Source: Sterolibacterium sp.
GTDB taxonomy: Bacteria; Pseudomonadota; Gammaproteobacteria; Burkholderiales; Rhodocyclaceae
Assembly: GCA_018061005.1 (NCBI GenBank)
Contig: JAGOVA010000023.1
Span: forward strand, 1-40,541
DNA: 40,541 nt
Direction of reading: 5' to 3'
Below are positions 33,991 through 40,541 of the stretch, piece after piece. Each line of letters opens with the position of its first letter. Within the stretch, counting starts at the first letter, position 1. The position numbers and the translations under genes were made by a program. The notes under the pieces are model-generated. The model was not told the DNA's origin. It saw only the letters and a program-made list of their open reading frames with translations, and searched no databases.

Positions 33991-35147
33991 CCGCGGCTCC
34001 TGGCGCGCAAGGCAGGCAAAATGGCGGCGGCCGCTTTCTCGGCGGTGTTCTGACGCAGCAGCAGGTGCATTTCGGTAAAAAGCTCGTGCAATCGCTGTTT
34101 CACCGTCTCATCGCACACCATGTTACCCAGTGCCTGCGCCAGATTTTCCGGCGTGGCTTCGTCCTGCAAAAACTCGGGAACGGCAAACCGTTGCGCCAAT
34201 ATATTGGGCAGCCCCACCCACGGTTGATAACCCATGTTCCGCATGATGCGCCAGGAATGCGGCGACATCTTGTAGGCAATGACCATCGGCTTCTTGGCCA
34301 GAGCCACTTCCAGCGTGGCCGTACCACTGGCCACCAGCACCCCGTCTGCAGCGGCCATCGCGTCCTGGGCATGGCCAAACAGCAGCGTGATCGGTAAGTC
34401 CTGTGCCTGATGCCGCCAGATTTCATTCTCGAAATAAAGCCGGGTCTCACGCGACACCAGCGGCACGAGAAAACGCGCCTGCGGAAAGCGTTGATGTAAC
34501 AATTTGGCAGTTTCGATGAAAGTCTGCGCCATATACTGCAATTCGGACTGGCGGCTGCCAGGCAACAAGGCAAAGATTTGCCGATCCGGCGGCAAACCAA
34601 GCTTTTCGCGCGCTTGTCCTGTGTCCTGCAGCAACGGCATGACATCGGCCAACGGATGCCCCACATAGCTCGCCTCGACGGCATGATCGGCATACAACCT
34701 GGGTTCAAAGGGAAACAGGCAGAGGATCTGATCCACCGACCGGGCAATCTTGCGCACCCGCCCACCACGCCAGGCCCAGATCGACGGGCTGACAAAATGA
34801 ATGCTGCGGATCCCTGCCGCCTTGACGCGGGCTTCCAGCCACAAATTGAAATCCGGCGCATCGATCCCGATGAAGACATCAGGCTTTTCGTCCAGCAAGC
34901 GCTTCAGCAACTTGCGGCGGATGCCGGCAATTTCACGATAATGCCGCAGCACTTCGGCATATCCGCGCACCGCCAGCTTTTCCGCCGGCCAAAGTGCCTC
35001 GAAGCCTTCGGCCTGCATCTTGGGGCCGCCTATGCCATAAAACCGCGCATCGGGCGCATGCACCTGCAATGCCTTGATGAGCAAACTGGCCAGCAGATCG
35101 CCCGACGCTTCGCCGGCCACCATGGCTATCCTGAGTGGTGCTGCCAT
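33987..35147 (-). CDS. lpxB: Lipid-A-disaccharide synthase
   Basis: This is a 386-residue GT19 glycosyltransferase that joins UDP-2,3-diacylglucosamine and lipid X into the lipid A disaccharide at the inner membrane. It has the family N-terminus [15 protein letters not shown] and the blocks [22 protein letters not shown] and [10 protein letters not shown]. The ATG at 35147 lies 5 bases after the lpxA stop with no strong Shine-Dalgarno, consistent with coupling. It is part of the lpxD-fabZ-lpxA-lpxB run. Confidence 0.97.
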   Translation of the reverse strand: MAAPLRIAMVAGEASGDLLASLLIKALQVHAPDARFYGIGGPKMQAEGFEALWPAEKLAVRGYAEVLRHYREIAGIRRKLLKRLLDEKPDVFIGIDAPDFNLWLEARVKAAGIRSIHFVSPSIWAWRGGRVRKIARSVDQILCLFPFEPRLYADHAVEASYVGHPLADVMPLLQDTGQAREKLGLPPDRQIFALLPGSRQSELQYMAQTFIETAKLLHQRFPQARFLVPLVSRETRLYFENEIWRHQAQDLPITLLFGHAQDAMAAADGVLVASGTATLEVALAKKPMVIAYKMSPHSWRIMRNMGYQPWVGLPNILAQRFAVPEFLQDEATPENLAQALGNMVCDETVKQRLHELFTEMHLLLRQNTAEKAAAAILPALRARSRG

Positions 35148-35152
35148 GAGGA

Positions 35153-35935
35153 TCAGCGGACGATGCCGCGCTGGGTCGTCGCCAGAAAATCGGCCAGCCG
35201 CTGGAGTTCCGGATGACTGGTGGCTTCTGCCACCACGGCCGCCTGCGCATCGGCCAGCGACAACCCCGCTTTGTACAAGGTTTTGTAGGCGCGTTTGATG
35301 GCCATCACCGCATCCGCTGTAAAACCACGCCGCTTGAGCCCTTCGCTGTTGATGCCATGCGGCTCGGCCTTGTTGCCCGACACCATGACATACGGCGGCA
35401 CATCCTGCACCACCGCACTGGCCATGCTGGTCATAGCGTGATCACCGACACGGACGAACTGATGTACTGTGGTGAAACCACCGAGAATCACCCAGTCGCC
35501 AATCTGCACATGCCCGGCCAACGAGGCATTGTTGGCAAAAATCGTGTGGTTGCCGATCTGGCAATCATGCGCCAGATGCACATAAGCCATGATCCAGTTG
35601 TCATTACCCAGCCGGGTCACGCCCACATCCTGAGCTGTACCGCGATTGAACGTACAGAACTCGCGTATGACGTTACGATCGCCGATTTCCAGACACGTCG
35701 GCTCGTTGGCGTATTTCTTGTCTTGCGGCACCTCGCCCAGTGAACAGAACTGAAAAATACGATTGTCGCAACCGATACGCGTATGGCCGGTCAGCACCAC
35801 ATGCGACCCGATCTGGGTGCGATCGCCAATCTCGACGTGTTCGCCTACCAGCGTATAAGCCCCGATCTCGACATCCTGCCCCAGCTGCGCGCTAGGGTGA
35901 ACGATGGCCGTCGGATGAATTTGTGCGCTGGACAT
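35153..35935 (-). CDS. lpxA: UDP-N-acetylglucosamine acyltransferase
   Basis: This is a 260-residue left-handed beta-helix enzyme (E. coli 262) that transfers a 3-hydroxyacyl chain from acyl carrier protein to UDP-GlcNAc, the first step of lipid A synthesis. Hexapeptide repeats fill the N-terminal two thirds, and His123 in [11 protein letters not shown] is the catalytic His. The frame opens eight codons earlier, but the ATG at 35935 overlaps the fabZ stop by one base (TGATG) and fits family N-termini. Acyl-chain preference cannot be read here. Confidence 0.97.
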   Translation of the reverse strand: MSSAQIHPTAIVHPSAQLGQDVEIGAYTLVGEHVEIGDRTQIGSHVVLTGHTRIGCDNRIFQFCSLGEVPQDKKYANEPTCLEIGDRNVIREFCTFNRGTAQDVGVTRLGNDNWIMAYVHLAHDCQIGNHTIFANNASLAGHVQIGDWVILGGFTTVHQFVRVGDHAMTSMASAVVQDVPPYVMVSGNKAEPHGINSEGLKRRGFTADAVMAIKRAYKTLYKAGLSLADAQAAVVAEATSHPELQRLADFLATTQRGIVR

Positions 35936-36396
35936 CACTCGATGGTACGCAGCGTGCACATCAGTTCGGCCTCACTGACCAGTTGGCCTTCAACCGTGGC
36001 CTGCGCCTTGAAACGCCACATGCCCCGCTTGTGATAAATGATGGAAGCATCGACCTTTAACTGGTCACCCGGCAACACCGGCTTTTTGAAGCGCGCGCCT
36101 TCGATACCGACAAAATAATAGACGGTGTTGTCATTACTGCGATCGTTGAGCGTCTTGAACGCCAGAATGGCAGCAGCCTGTGCCATGGTCTCGATGATCA
36201 GCACACCGGGCATCACGGGTTGATGCGGATAATGCCCCGGGAAATAAGGCTCGTTGATGCTGACGTTCTTCAGCGCAGCGATGCGTTCGCCGGGTACACA
36301 TTCGAGCACCCGGTCGATCATCAGCATCGGGTAACGATGCGGCAGGTGCTTGAGGATGTCATTGATATCCATCGAGGTTACGGCAACAGCAGTCAC
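35935..36396 (-). CDS. fabZ: 3-hydroxyacyl-ACP dehydratase
   Basis: This is a 153-residue hot-dog-fold dehydratase of fatty acid synthesis. The active site is His55 ([13 protein letters not shown]) and Glu69 ([10 protein letters not shown]). It sits between lpxD and lpxA, as usual, competing with LpxA/LpxD for 3-hydroxyacyl-ACP. The GTG at 36396 overlaps the lpxD stop by four bases; an internal ATG eight codons in (36372) is an alternative start. Confidence 0.96.
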   Translation of the reverse strand: MTAVAVTSMDINDILKHLPHRYPMLMIDRVLECVPGERIAALKNVSINEPYFPGHYPHQPVMPGVLIIETMAQAAAILAFKTLNDRSNDNTVYYFVGIEGARFKKPVLPGDQLKVDASIIYHKRGMWRFKAQATVEGQLVSEAELMCTLRTIE

Positions 36397-37445
36397 GGCT
36401 TTTTCTCCAACGCGGACAAGCGAGCTTCAAGACCACGTATTTTATCGTTCATCGTATCCAGATGACGCAACCGGGAAAAATTTTTCGCCCAATCTGCGTG
36501 CTCCTGAAAAGGAATCCAGCCAGTGTAAGCCCCCGGCTTGGTAATGGATTTTGTCACCAGCGTATTGGTGGAAACATGTACACCATCCGCAATTTCCAGA
36601 TGGCCGAGAATCATCGCCGCCCCGCCGATGGTGCAGTTGCGTCCAATCCGCGCGCTACCTGCAATGCCCACGCAACCGGCGAGCGCGGTATGGGCACCGA
36701 TGCGGACATTGTGTGCCACCTGAATCTGATTATCCAGCTTGACACCTTCCTCAATCACGGTGTCTTCCAGCGCGCCCCGGTCGATGGTGGTATTGGCACC
36801 AATCTCGACATCGTCACCGATCAGAACCCGGCCGATCTGCGGAATCTTGACCCAACGTCCACCGCCCTGCCCCAAACTGACATCTTTCTCGCGGGCAAAA
36901 CCAAAGCCATCAGCACCGATCACCACACCGGAATGAATGAGGCCGCGCGCCCCAATCACACAACGATCATAAACCGTCACATTCGGATACAAGCGTGTGC
37001 CATCACCAATCTCAACCCCATCGCCAATCACACAACCCGCCCCGATACGAACGTGCTCGCCCAGACGCACATCCTTGCCTATACGCGCGCCGGCCTCCAC
37101 CGAAGCACTCGCCGGCAGGGATGAATCCACACTGGCCGCCGGATGCACACCCGGCACGAGCATTTCAGGCGGATTCAACCATTGCGCCAGCCGAGCGTAA
37201 TAACCATAAGGATCTGTCGTCACGATGCAGGCCGCCGGACAAAGTTCGACCGCGACCGAGCGCCCAAGGATCACCGCCGCCGCACGCGTAGTCGCCAGTT
37301 GTGCGCGATAACGCGGATTGGAAAGAAAGGTGATTTCATCTTCACCCGCTGCTGACAAAGGTGCCACCTGACGCACCTGGCGCGCACCATCGCCCTTCAA
37401 CTCGCCACCGAGTCGCGCTACGATCTCATCAAGGCGGAGCATCAT
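36393..37445 (-). CDS. lpxD: UDP-3-O-acylglucosamine N-acyltransferase
   Basis: This is a 350-residue protein that adds the second 3-hydroxyacyl chain in lipid A synthesis. An N-terminal uridine-binding domain (to about residue 100) precedes a long left-handed beta-helix of hexapeptide repeats (105-320), with catalytic His245 in [10 protein letters not shown]. The C-terminal helix ([17 protein letters not shown]) is typical. Two adjacent ATG codons are possible (37445 and 37442), and neither has a clear Shine-Dalgarno. A four-copy 10-base repeat lies between it and skp. Confidence 0.96.
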   Translation of the reverse strand: MMLRLDEIVARLGGELKGDGARQVRQVAPLSAAGEDEITFLSNPRYRAQLATTRAAAVILGRSVAVELCPAACIVTTDPYGYYARLAQWLNPPEMLVPGVHPAASVDSSLPASASVEAGARIGKDVRLGEHVRIGAGCVIGDGVEIGDGTRLYPNVTVYDRCVIGARGLIHSGVVIGADGFGFAREKDVSLGQGGGRWVKIPQIGRVLIGDDVEIGANTTIDRGALEDTVIEEGVKLDNQIQVAHNVRIGAHTALAGCVGIAGSARIGRNCTIGGAAMILGHLEIADGVHVSTNTLVTKSITKPGAYTGWIPFQEHADWAKNFSRLRHLDTMNDKIRGLEARLSALEKKP

Positions 37446-37469
37446 GCCAAACAGCTTTCAGGTTCAATA

Positions 37470-37509
37470 TGGAACAAACTGGAACGAGCCGGAACAAGCC
37501 AGAACAAAC
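37470..37509. repeat. Four-copy 10-base tandem repeat between skp and lpxD
   Basis: Four 10-base units stand head to tail: TGGAACAAAC, TGGAACGAGC, CGGAACAAGC and CAGAACAAAC (37470-37509). The core GAAC is invariant. They fill most of the 67 bases between the skp stop and the lpxD start, inside the operon transcript. Confidence 0.8.
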
Positions 37510-37512
37510 CGC

Positions 37513-38025
37513 TCACTTACCCGCCGGTTCGCCCAGTATCTTGATGACCCGGTCGGTAATATCGATCCGCGTGCTAGCAAAAATCACATCCTGCAGGATC
37601 AGATCAAACTTTTCAACTTCGGCCACGGTTTTGATCGCCTTGCTCACCCGTTCAAAGATGACAGCCATTTCCTCGTTCTGCCGCAAATTCAAATCTTCCT
37701 TGAATTCGCGCTGACGGCGTTGAAATTCGCGGCTGACATCGCCGAACTCGCGTTCCTTGTTACGTCGATCCGCTTCCGACAATGTGATGGAACTCTTCTC
37801 CAGCGTTTCTTGCATGGCCTGCAACTGCTTGGCCATGCGATTCAACTCCTGATCGCGCTTTTCAAATTCCTTTTCGATCTTTTTCTTGGCCTTGGCGGCC
37901 TGCGGGGCATCCGCAAGAATACGCTGGGTATTCACATAACCAATCTTGGATTCCGCCTGTGCCAGGCTGGAGGCGGTCAGAAAAACCAATGCCAGCAAAG
38001 AAACCATTATCCTGTTCAACGTCAT
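37513..38025 (-). CDS. skp: Periplasmic chaperone Skp/OmpH
   Basis: This is a 170-residue periplasmic chaperone that holds unfolded outer-membrane proteins on their way to BamA. The signal peptide is MTLNRIMVSLLALVFLTASS followed by LAQA, cut before ESKIGYVN. The rest is mostly long charged helices (residues about 45-130) that form the trimer's tentacles, and the C-terminal strand ends in KILGEPAGK. The ATG at 38025 has AGGAG very close (about one base spacing); an ATG at codon 7 is an alternative. It lies 28 bases downstream of bamA. Confidence 0.94.
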   Translation of the reverse strand: MTLNRIMVSLLALVFLTASSLAQAESKIGYVNTQRILADAPQAAKAKKKIEKEFEKRDQELNRMAKQLQAMQETLEKSSITLSEADRRNKEREFGDVSREFQRRQREFKEDLNLRQNEEMAVIFERVSKAIKTVAEVEKFDLILQDVIFASTRIDITDRVIKILGEPAGK

Positions 38026-38053
38026 TCTCCTGAATTACGAGTCTTGCAAATCA

Positions 38054-40360
38054 TCAGAAAACCGTGCCCATCTGGAACTGCAGGCGCTGGATCTTGTCAT
38101 CCGGTTTTTTGCGTAGCGGATTGGCAAAGCTGAACTTGAGCGGCCCCATCGGCGAAGACCAGGCCAGCGACACCCCGACACTGTAACGTAGATCGCCCAG
38201 ACTCATCTTGTCGCCCAGCCCCCAGACCTGCCCCGCATCGAAGAACGCGCCCAGACGTACCGATTTGTCCAGACCAGAGCCCGGCATCGGGAACAGCAGT
38301 TCCGCGTTACCGATCATCCGGCGGTTTCCGCCGAGCCGGCTTTCATTGCCAAAGTTATCCTTGACCATCGGCCCCAGCGAACCGGAGTCGTAACCGCGTA
38401 CGGAGCCAATCCCGCCCGCATAGAAATTCTTGAAGAACGGCAGGGTATGCCCGCCATACCCCTTGGCATAACCAAACTCACCATTCAGCAATAACGAGGT
38501 ATTGCGATGCCAGCCCATCGGGATGAACTCCTGACGCTGGAAAGTGGCGCGGTAATAACGCAAGGTGCCGAGTTTGCCCGTCGGCAGACTGATCTCCCCC
38601 ACCAGCCGTGCCGAACCGCCCTTGGTGGGATACAGTCGGCTGTCGATGGTTTCCTTGAGCCAACTGGCTGTCCAGAGGGTCGTGGTGTTCAATTCACCGA
38701 AATCATTCACATACTTTTGATACACCGCCGGGCTCGCCAGGCTCATTTTCAGCCGTGTTGAGTCAAAGGACAGACCGGTACTGATGTAGTCATCCTCGGC
38801 AATCGGCAAGCCAAAGCGCACACCGCCGCCCAGCGAATGGGCGCTATAACTACCGATGGTATTGAGCGAACTGGTATCCGTCTTGCGGTCATAGATATCA
38901 AACCCACGGCTCACCCCGTCGATGGTGTAGTACGGGTCGGTGTAGGACACCGAATAGACTTTATTAACCTTGCTCGTGTTGATCTGCGCGCCGATGGTCT
39001 TGCCGCTACCAAAGAGATTCTGCTGCTGGATGGAGCCAGACAGCACCAGTTTTTCAGAACTGGAGAAACCTGCGCCCAGCATGATGTTACCGGTCGCCTT
39101 TTCCTTGACATTGACATTGAGATCCACCTGATCCGTTGTGCCGGGCACTGGCGGGGTTTCAACGGTTACATCTTCAAAATAACCCAGTCGGTCCAGACGC
39201 GTGCGCGACTTGTTGATTTTCTCGCCATCGTACCAACTCGATTCCATCTGACGCACTTCACGCCGCAGCACTTCATCCCGGCTACGGGTATTCCCCGTGA
39301 TATTGATGTTGCGAACATACACGCGACGCCCCGGGTCGACAAAGATCGTAAACGCGACCTCGCGCTTCTCCTTATTGAGCTCTGGCGCAGCATTGACGTT
39401 GGCAAACGCATAGCCATCATTACCCAGGCGATCGCTGATCTGCTTGGTGGTTTCGGTCAGCCGCTCGCGTGAAAAGCTGTCTCCCGGACGCAGACTGATG
39501 AGTTTGCGCAACTCTTCTTCGGACACACGCAAATCACCGGCCAGCTTGACCGACGACACGTTGTACTTCTGCCCTTCGGTCACGTTTACCGTGATGTAAA
39601 TGTCATGCTTGTCTGGCGTGATCGACACCTGGGTCGAGTCAATGGCAAATTCCAGATAGCCACGATTCAGATAATGGGAACGCAGATTCTCCAGATCACC
39701 CGCCAGTTTCTGCTTGGAGTACTGATCGTTTTTAGTGTACCAGGTGAACCACCCGGGCGAACGCAACTCGAAAATTTCGAGCAGATCCTTTTCGGGGATT
39801 TCCTTCGCACCGATGATATTGATCTGACGAATCTTGGCGATATCCCCTTCTTCAATGTTGAAGTTGATACCGACGCGGTTACGTTCCAGCGGCGTGACCG
39901 TCGTGCTGACGCTGGCTGAGTAATAACCACGCGAAAGATACTGGCGTTTCAGTTCCTGCTCGGCACGCTCGACCAGAGCGCGGTCGAAAATACGCGACTC
40001 GGCCAAACCCACTTCACGCAGTCCCTTGAGGATCTGTTCCTTTTCGAACGCTTTGAGCCCATTGAAACTCACCGAAGCAATCGCAGGGCGTTCGTCGATC
40101 AGCACCACCAGCACGCCCGCCTCGATTTCCAGGCGCACATCCTTGAAAAAGCCTGTGGCAAACAGTGCTTTGATGGCCTTGACGGCCTTCTCATCAGTCA
40201 TCGTATCGCCGACCTTGACGGGCAGATAACTGAACACCGTTCCAGCTTCGGTGCGCTGTATCCCTTCAACGCGGATATCCTTGACGACAAAGGGTTCAAA
40301 GGCCGACGCACTCGTCGCAAACAACGCCGCGACGAGCCCGGCTATCAGGTTCTTATTCAT
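38054..40360 (-). CDS. bamA: Outer-membrane protein assembly factor BamA
   Basis: This 768-residue Omp85 protein is the core of the BAM complex that inserts beta-barrels into the outer membrane. The signal peptide (MNKNLIAGLVAALFATSASA) is cut before FEPFVVKDIRVEG. Five POTRA domains cover about residues 21-345, and the C-terminal barrel contains the conserved loop-6 motif Val654-Arg655-Gly656-Tyr657. The chain ends in the expected terminal phenylalanine (FQMGTVF). It follows rseP by a two-base gap and precedes skp. Confidence 0.97.
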   Translation of the reverse strand: MNKNLIAGLVAALFATSASAFEPFVVKDIRVEGIQRTEAGTVFSYLPVKVGDTMTDEKAVKAIKALFATGFFKDVRLEIEAGVLVVLIDERPAIASVSFNGLKAFEKEQILKGLREVGLAESRIFDRALVERAEQELKRQYLSRGYYSASVSTTVTPLERNRVGINFNIEEGDIAKIRQINIIGAKEIPEKDLLEIFELRSPGWFTWYTKNDQYSKQKLAGDLENLRSHYLNRGYLEFAIDSTQVSITPDKHDIYITVNVTEGQKYNVSSVKLAGDLRVSEEELRKLISLRPGDSFSRERLTETTKQISDRLGNDGYAFANVNAAPELNKEKREVAFTIFVDPGRRVYVRNINITGNTRSRDEVLRREVRQMESSWYDGEKINKSRTRLDRLGYFEDVTVETPPVPGTTDQVDLNVNVKEKATGNIMLGAGFSSSEKLVLSGSIQQQNLFGSGKTIGAQINTSKVNKVYSVSYTDPYYTIDGVSRGFDIYDRKTDTSSLNTIGSYSAHSLGGGVRFGLPIAEDDYISTGLSFDSTRLKMSLASPAVYQKYVNDFGELNTTTLWTASWLKETIDSRLYPTKGGSARLVGEISLPTGKLGTLRYYRATFQRQEFIPMGWHRNTSLLLNGEFGYAKGYGGHTLPFFKNFYAGGIGSVRGYDSGSLGPMVKDNFGNESRLGGNRRMIGNAELLFPMPGSGLDKSVRLGAFFDAGQVWGLGDKMSLGDLRYSVGVSLAWSSPMGPLKFSFANPLRKKPDDKIQRLQFQMGTVF

Positions 40361-40362
40361 TG

Positions 40363-40541
40363 CTATCCGGAAATCAGGCGGTTGATATCGTTATAGAAGG
40401 CGAAAGCCATCAGCATAAGCAGCAAGGTCAGCCCAATCTGCTGACCGATTTCCATCACTCTTTCGGAGAGCGGGCTACCCTTGAAAATCTCGACAATATA
40501 ATACAGCAAGTGCCCGCCATCCAATATTGGAATCGGCAACA
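40363..40541 (-). CDS. rseP: RseP site-2 protease, 3' end
   Basis: Only the last 58 codons are in the window; the gene continues past the right edge. The visible part has the LDG motif of the active site (LPIPILDGGHLLYYIVEIFK) and the last membrane helix (IGLTLLLMLMAFAFYND), ending INRLISG. RseP cleaves the anti-sigma factor RseA in the envelope-stress cascade. The stop is a TAG at 40363-40365, just before the bamA ATG. Confidence 0.93.
   Translation of the reverse strand, partial: LPIPILDGGHLLYYIVEIFKGSPLSERVMEIGQQIGLTLLLMLMAFAFYNDINRLISG

Noticed and set aside
1-40541. Prophage, transposase, tRNA, rRNA or CRISPR features
   Set aside because: I read through both strands and saw no recognisable phage or transposase protein, no tRNA-like cloverleaf at gene borders and no regular repeat-spacer array.

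Overview
The window is a chromosomal segment of a Gram-negative, GC-rich proteobacterium, most likely a betaproteobacterium of the Rhodocyclales/Nitrosomonadales kind. The call rests on the lipid A and outer-membrane gene order at the right end (rseP-bamA-skp-lpxD-fabZ-lpxA-lpxB-rnhB-RNA methyltransferase), a PsrA-type fatty-acid regulator, an NnrS protein and a two-domain aryl-CoA monooxygenase/reductase. The genus cannot be fixed from this sequence alone. There is no sign of a prophage, integron, CRISPR array, transposase, tRNA or rRNA. Genes are dense, and the only gap above 300 bases (5376-5711) holds a palindromic REP/MITE-like repeat.

Layout. 1-4028 (+): the starvation/stress triad prkA (3' end only), yeaH and spoVR, with a stem-loop between the first two. 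4053-5375 (-): a CorA-type Mg2+ channel with an unusual N-terminal extension. 5712-11906 (-): a beta-oxidation block (acyl-CoA dehydrogenase, fused 3-hydroxyacyl-CoA dehydrogenase/enoyl-CoA hydratase, thiolase) headed by a PsrA-like TetR repressor with two overlapping palindromic operators at its start. 12048-15159 (-): a NudC-like Nudix hydrolase overlapping the end of alaS. 15432-15674 (+): a small unknown protein with a good promoter, a CRP-like box and a perfect terminator. 15737-17846 (-): a UgpB-like binding protein and UgpQ phosphodiesterase with no permease genes beside them. 18004-21646 (+): a coupled three-gene operon for CoA-dependent aromatic-acid degradation (flavin monooxygenase/OYE fusion, MarR regulator, crotonase). 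21670-23577 (-): an M20 amidohydrolase with a TetR regulator. 23763-25979 (+): a TetR regulator with a clear promoter/operator, then a CrtI-like FAD oxidoreductase. 26242-30757 (+): bifunctional PutA and a membrane GGDEF diguanylate cyclase. 30823-32540 (-): an unknown membrane protein and NnrS. 32618-40541 (-): the envelope-biogenesis operon, from the rseP 3' end through bamA to rnhB and an SpoU-family methyltransferase, with most genes overlapping by 1-4 bases.

Together the genes describe a metabolically versatile heterotroph using fatty acids, aromatic acyl-CoAs, proline and glycerophosphodiesters, with nitric-oxide tolerance and c-di-GMP signalling. The most informative non-coding signals are the PsrA-like double operator, the TetR promoter/operator at 23695-23734, the CRP-like site at 15262-15277 and three short tandem repeats in intergenic DNA. 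The window reads mostly as ordinary chromosome. The least understood items are the CorA extension, the CrtI-like oxidoreductase and the three genes of unknown or broad function.
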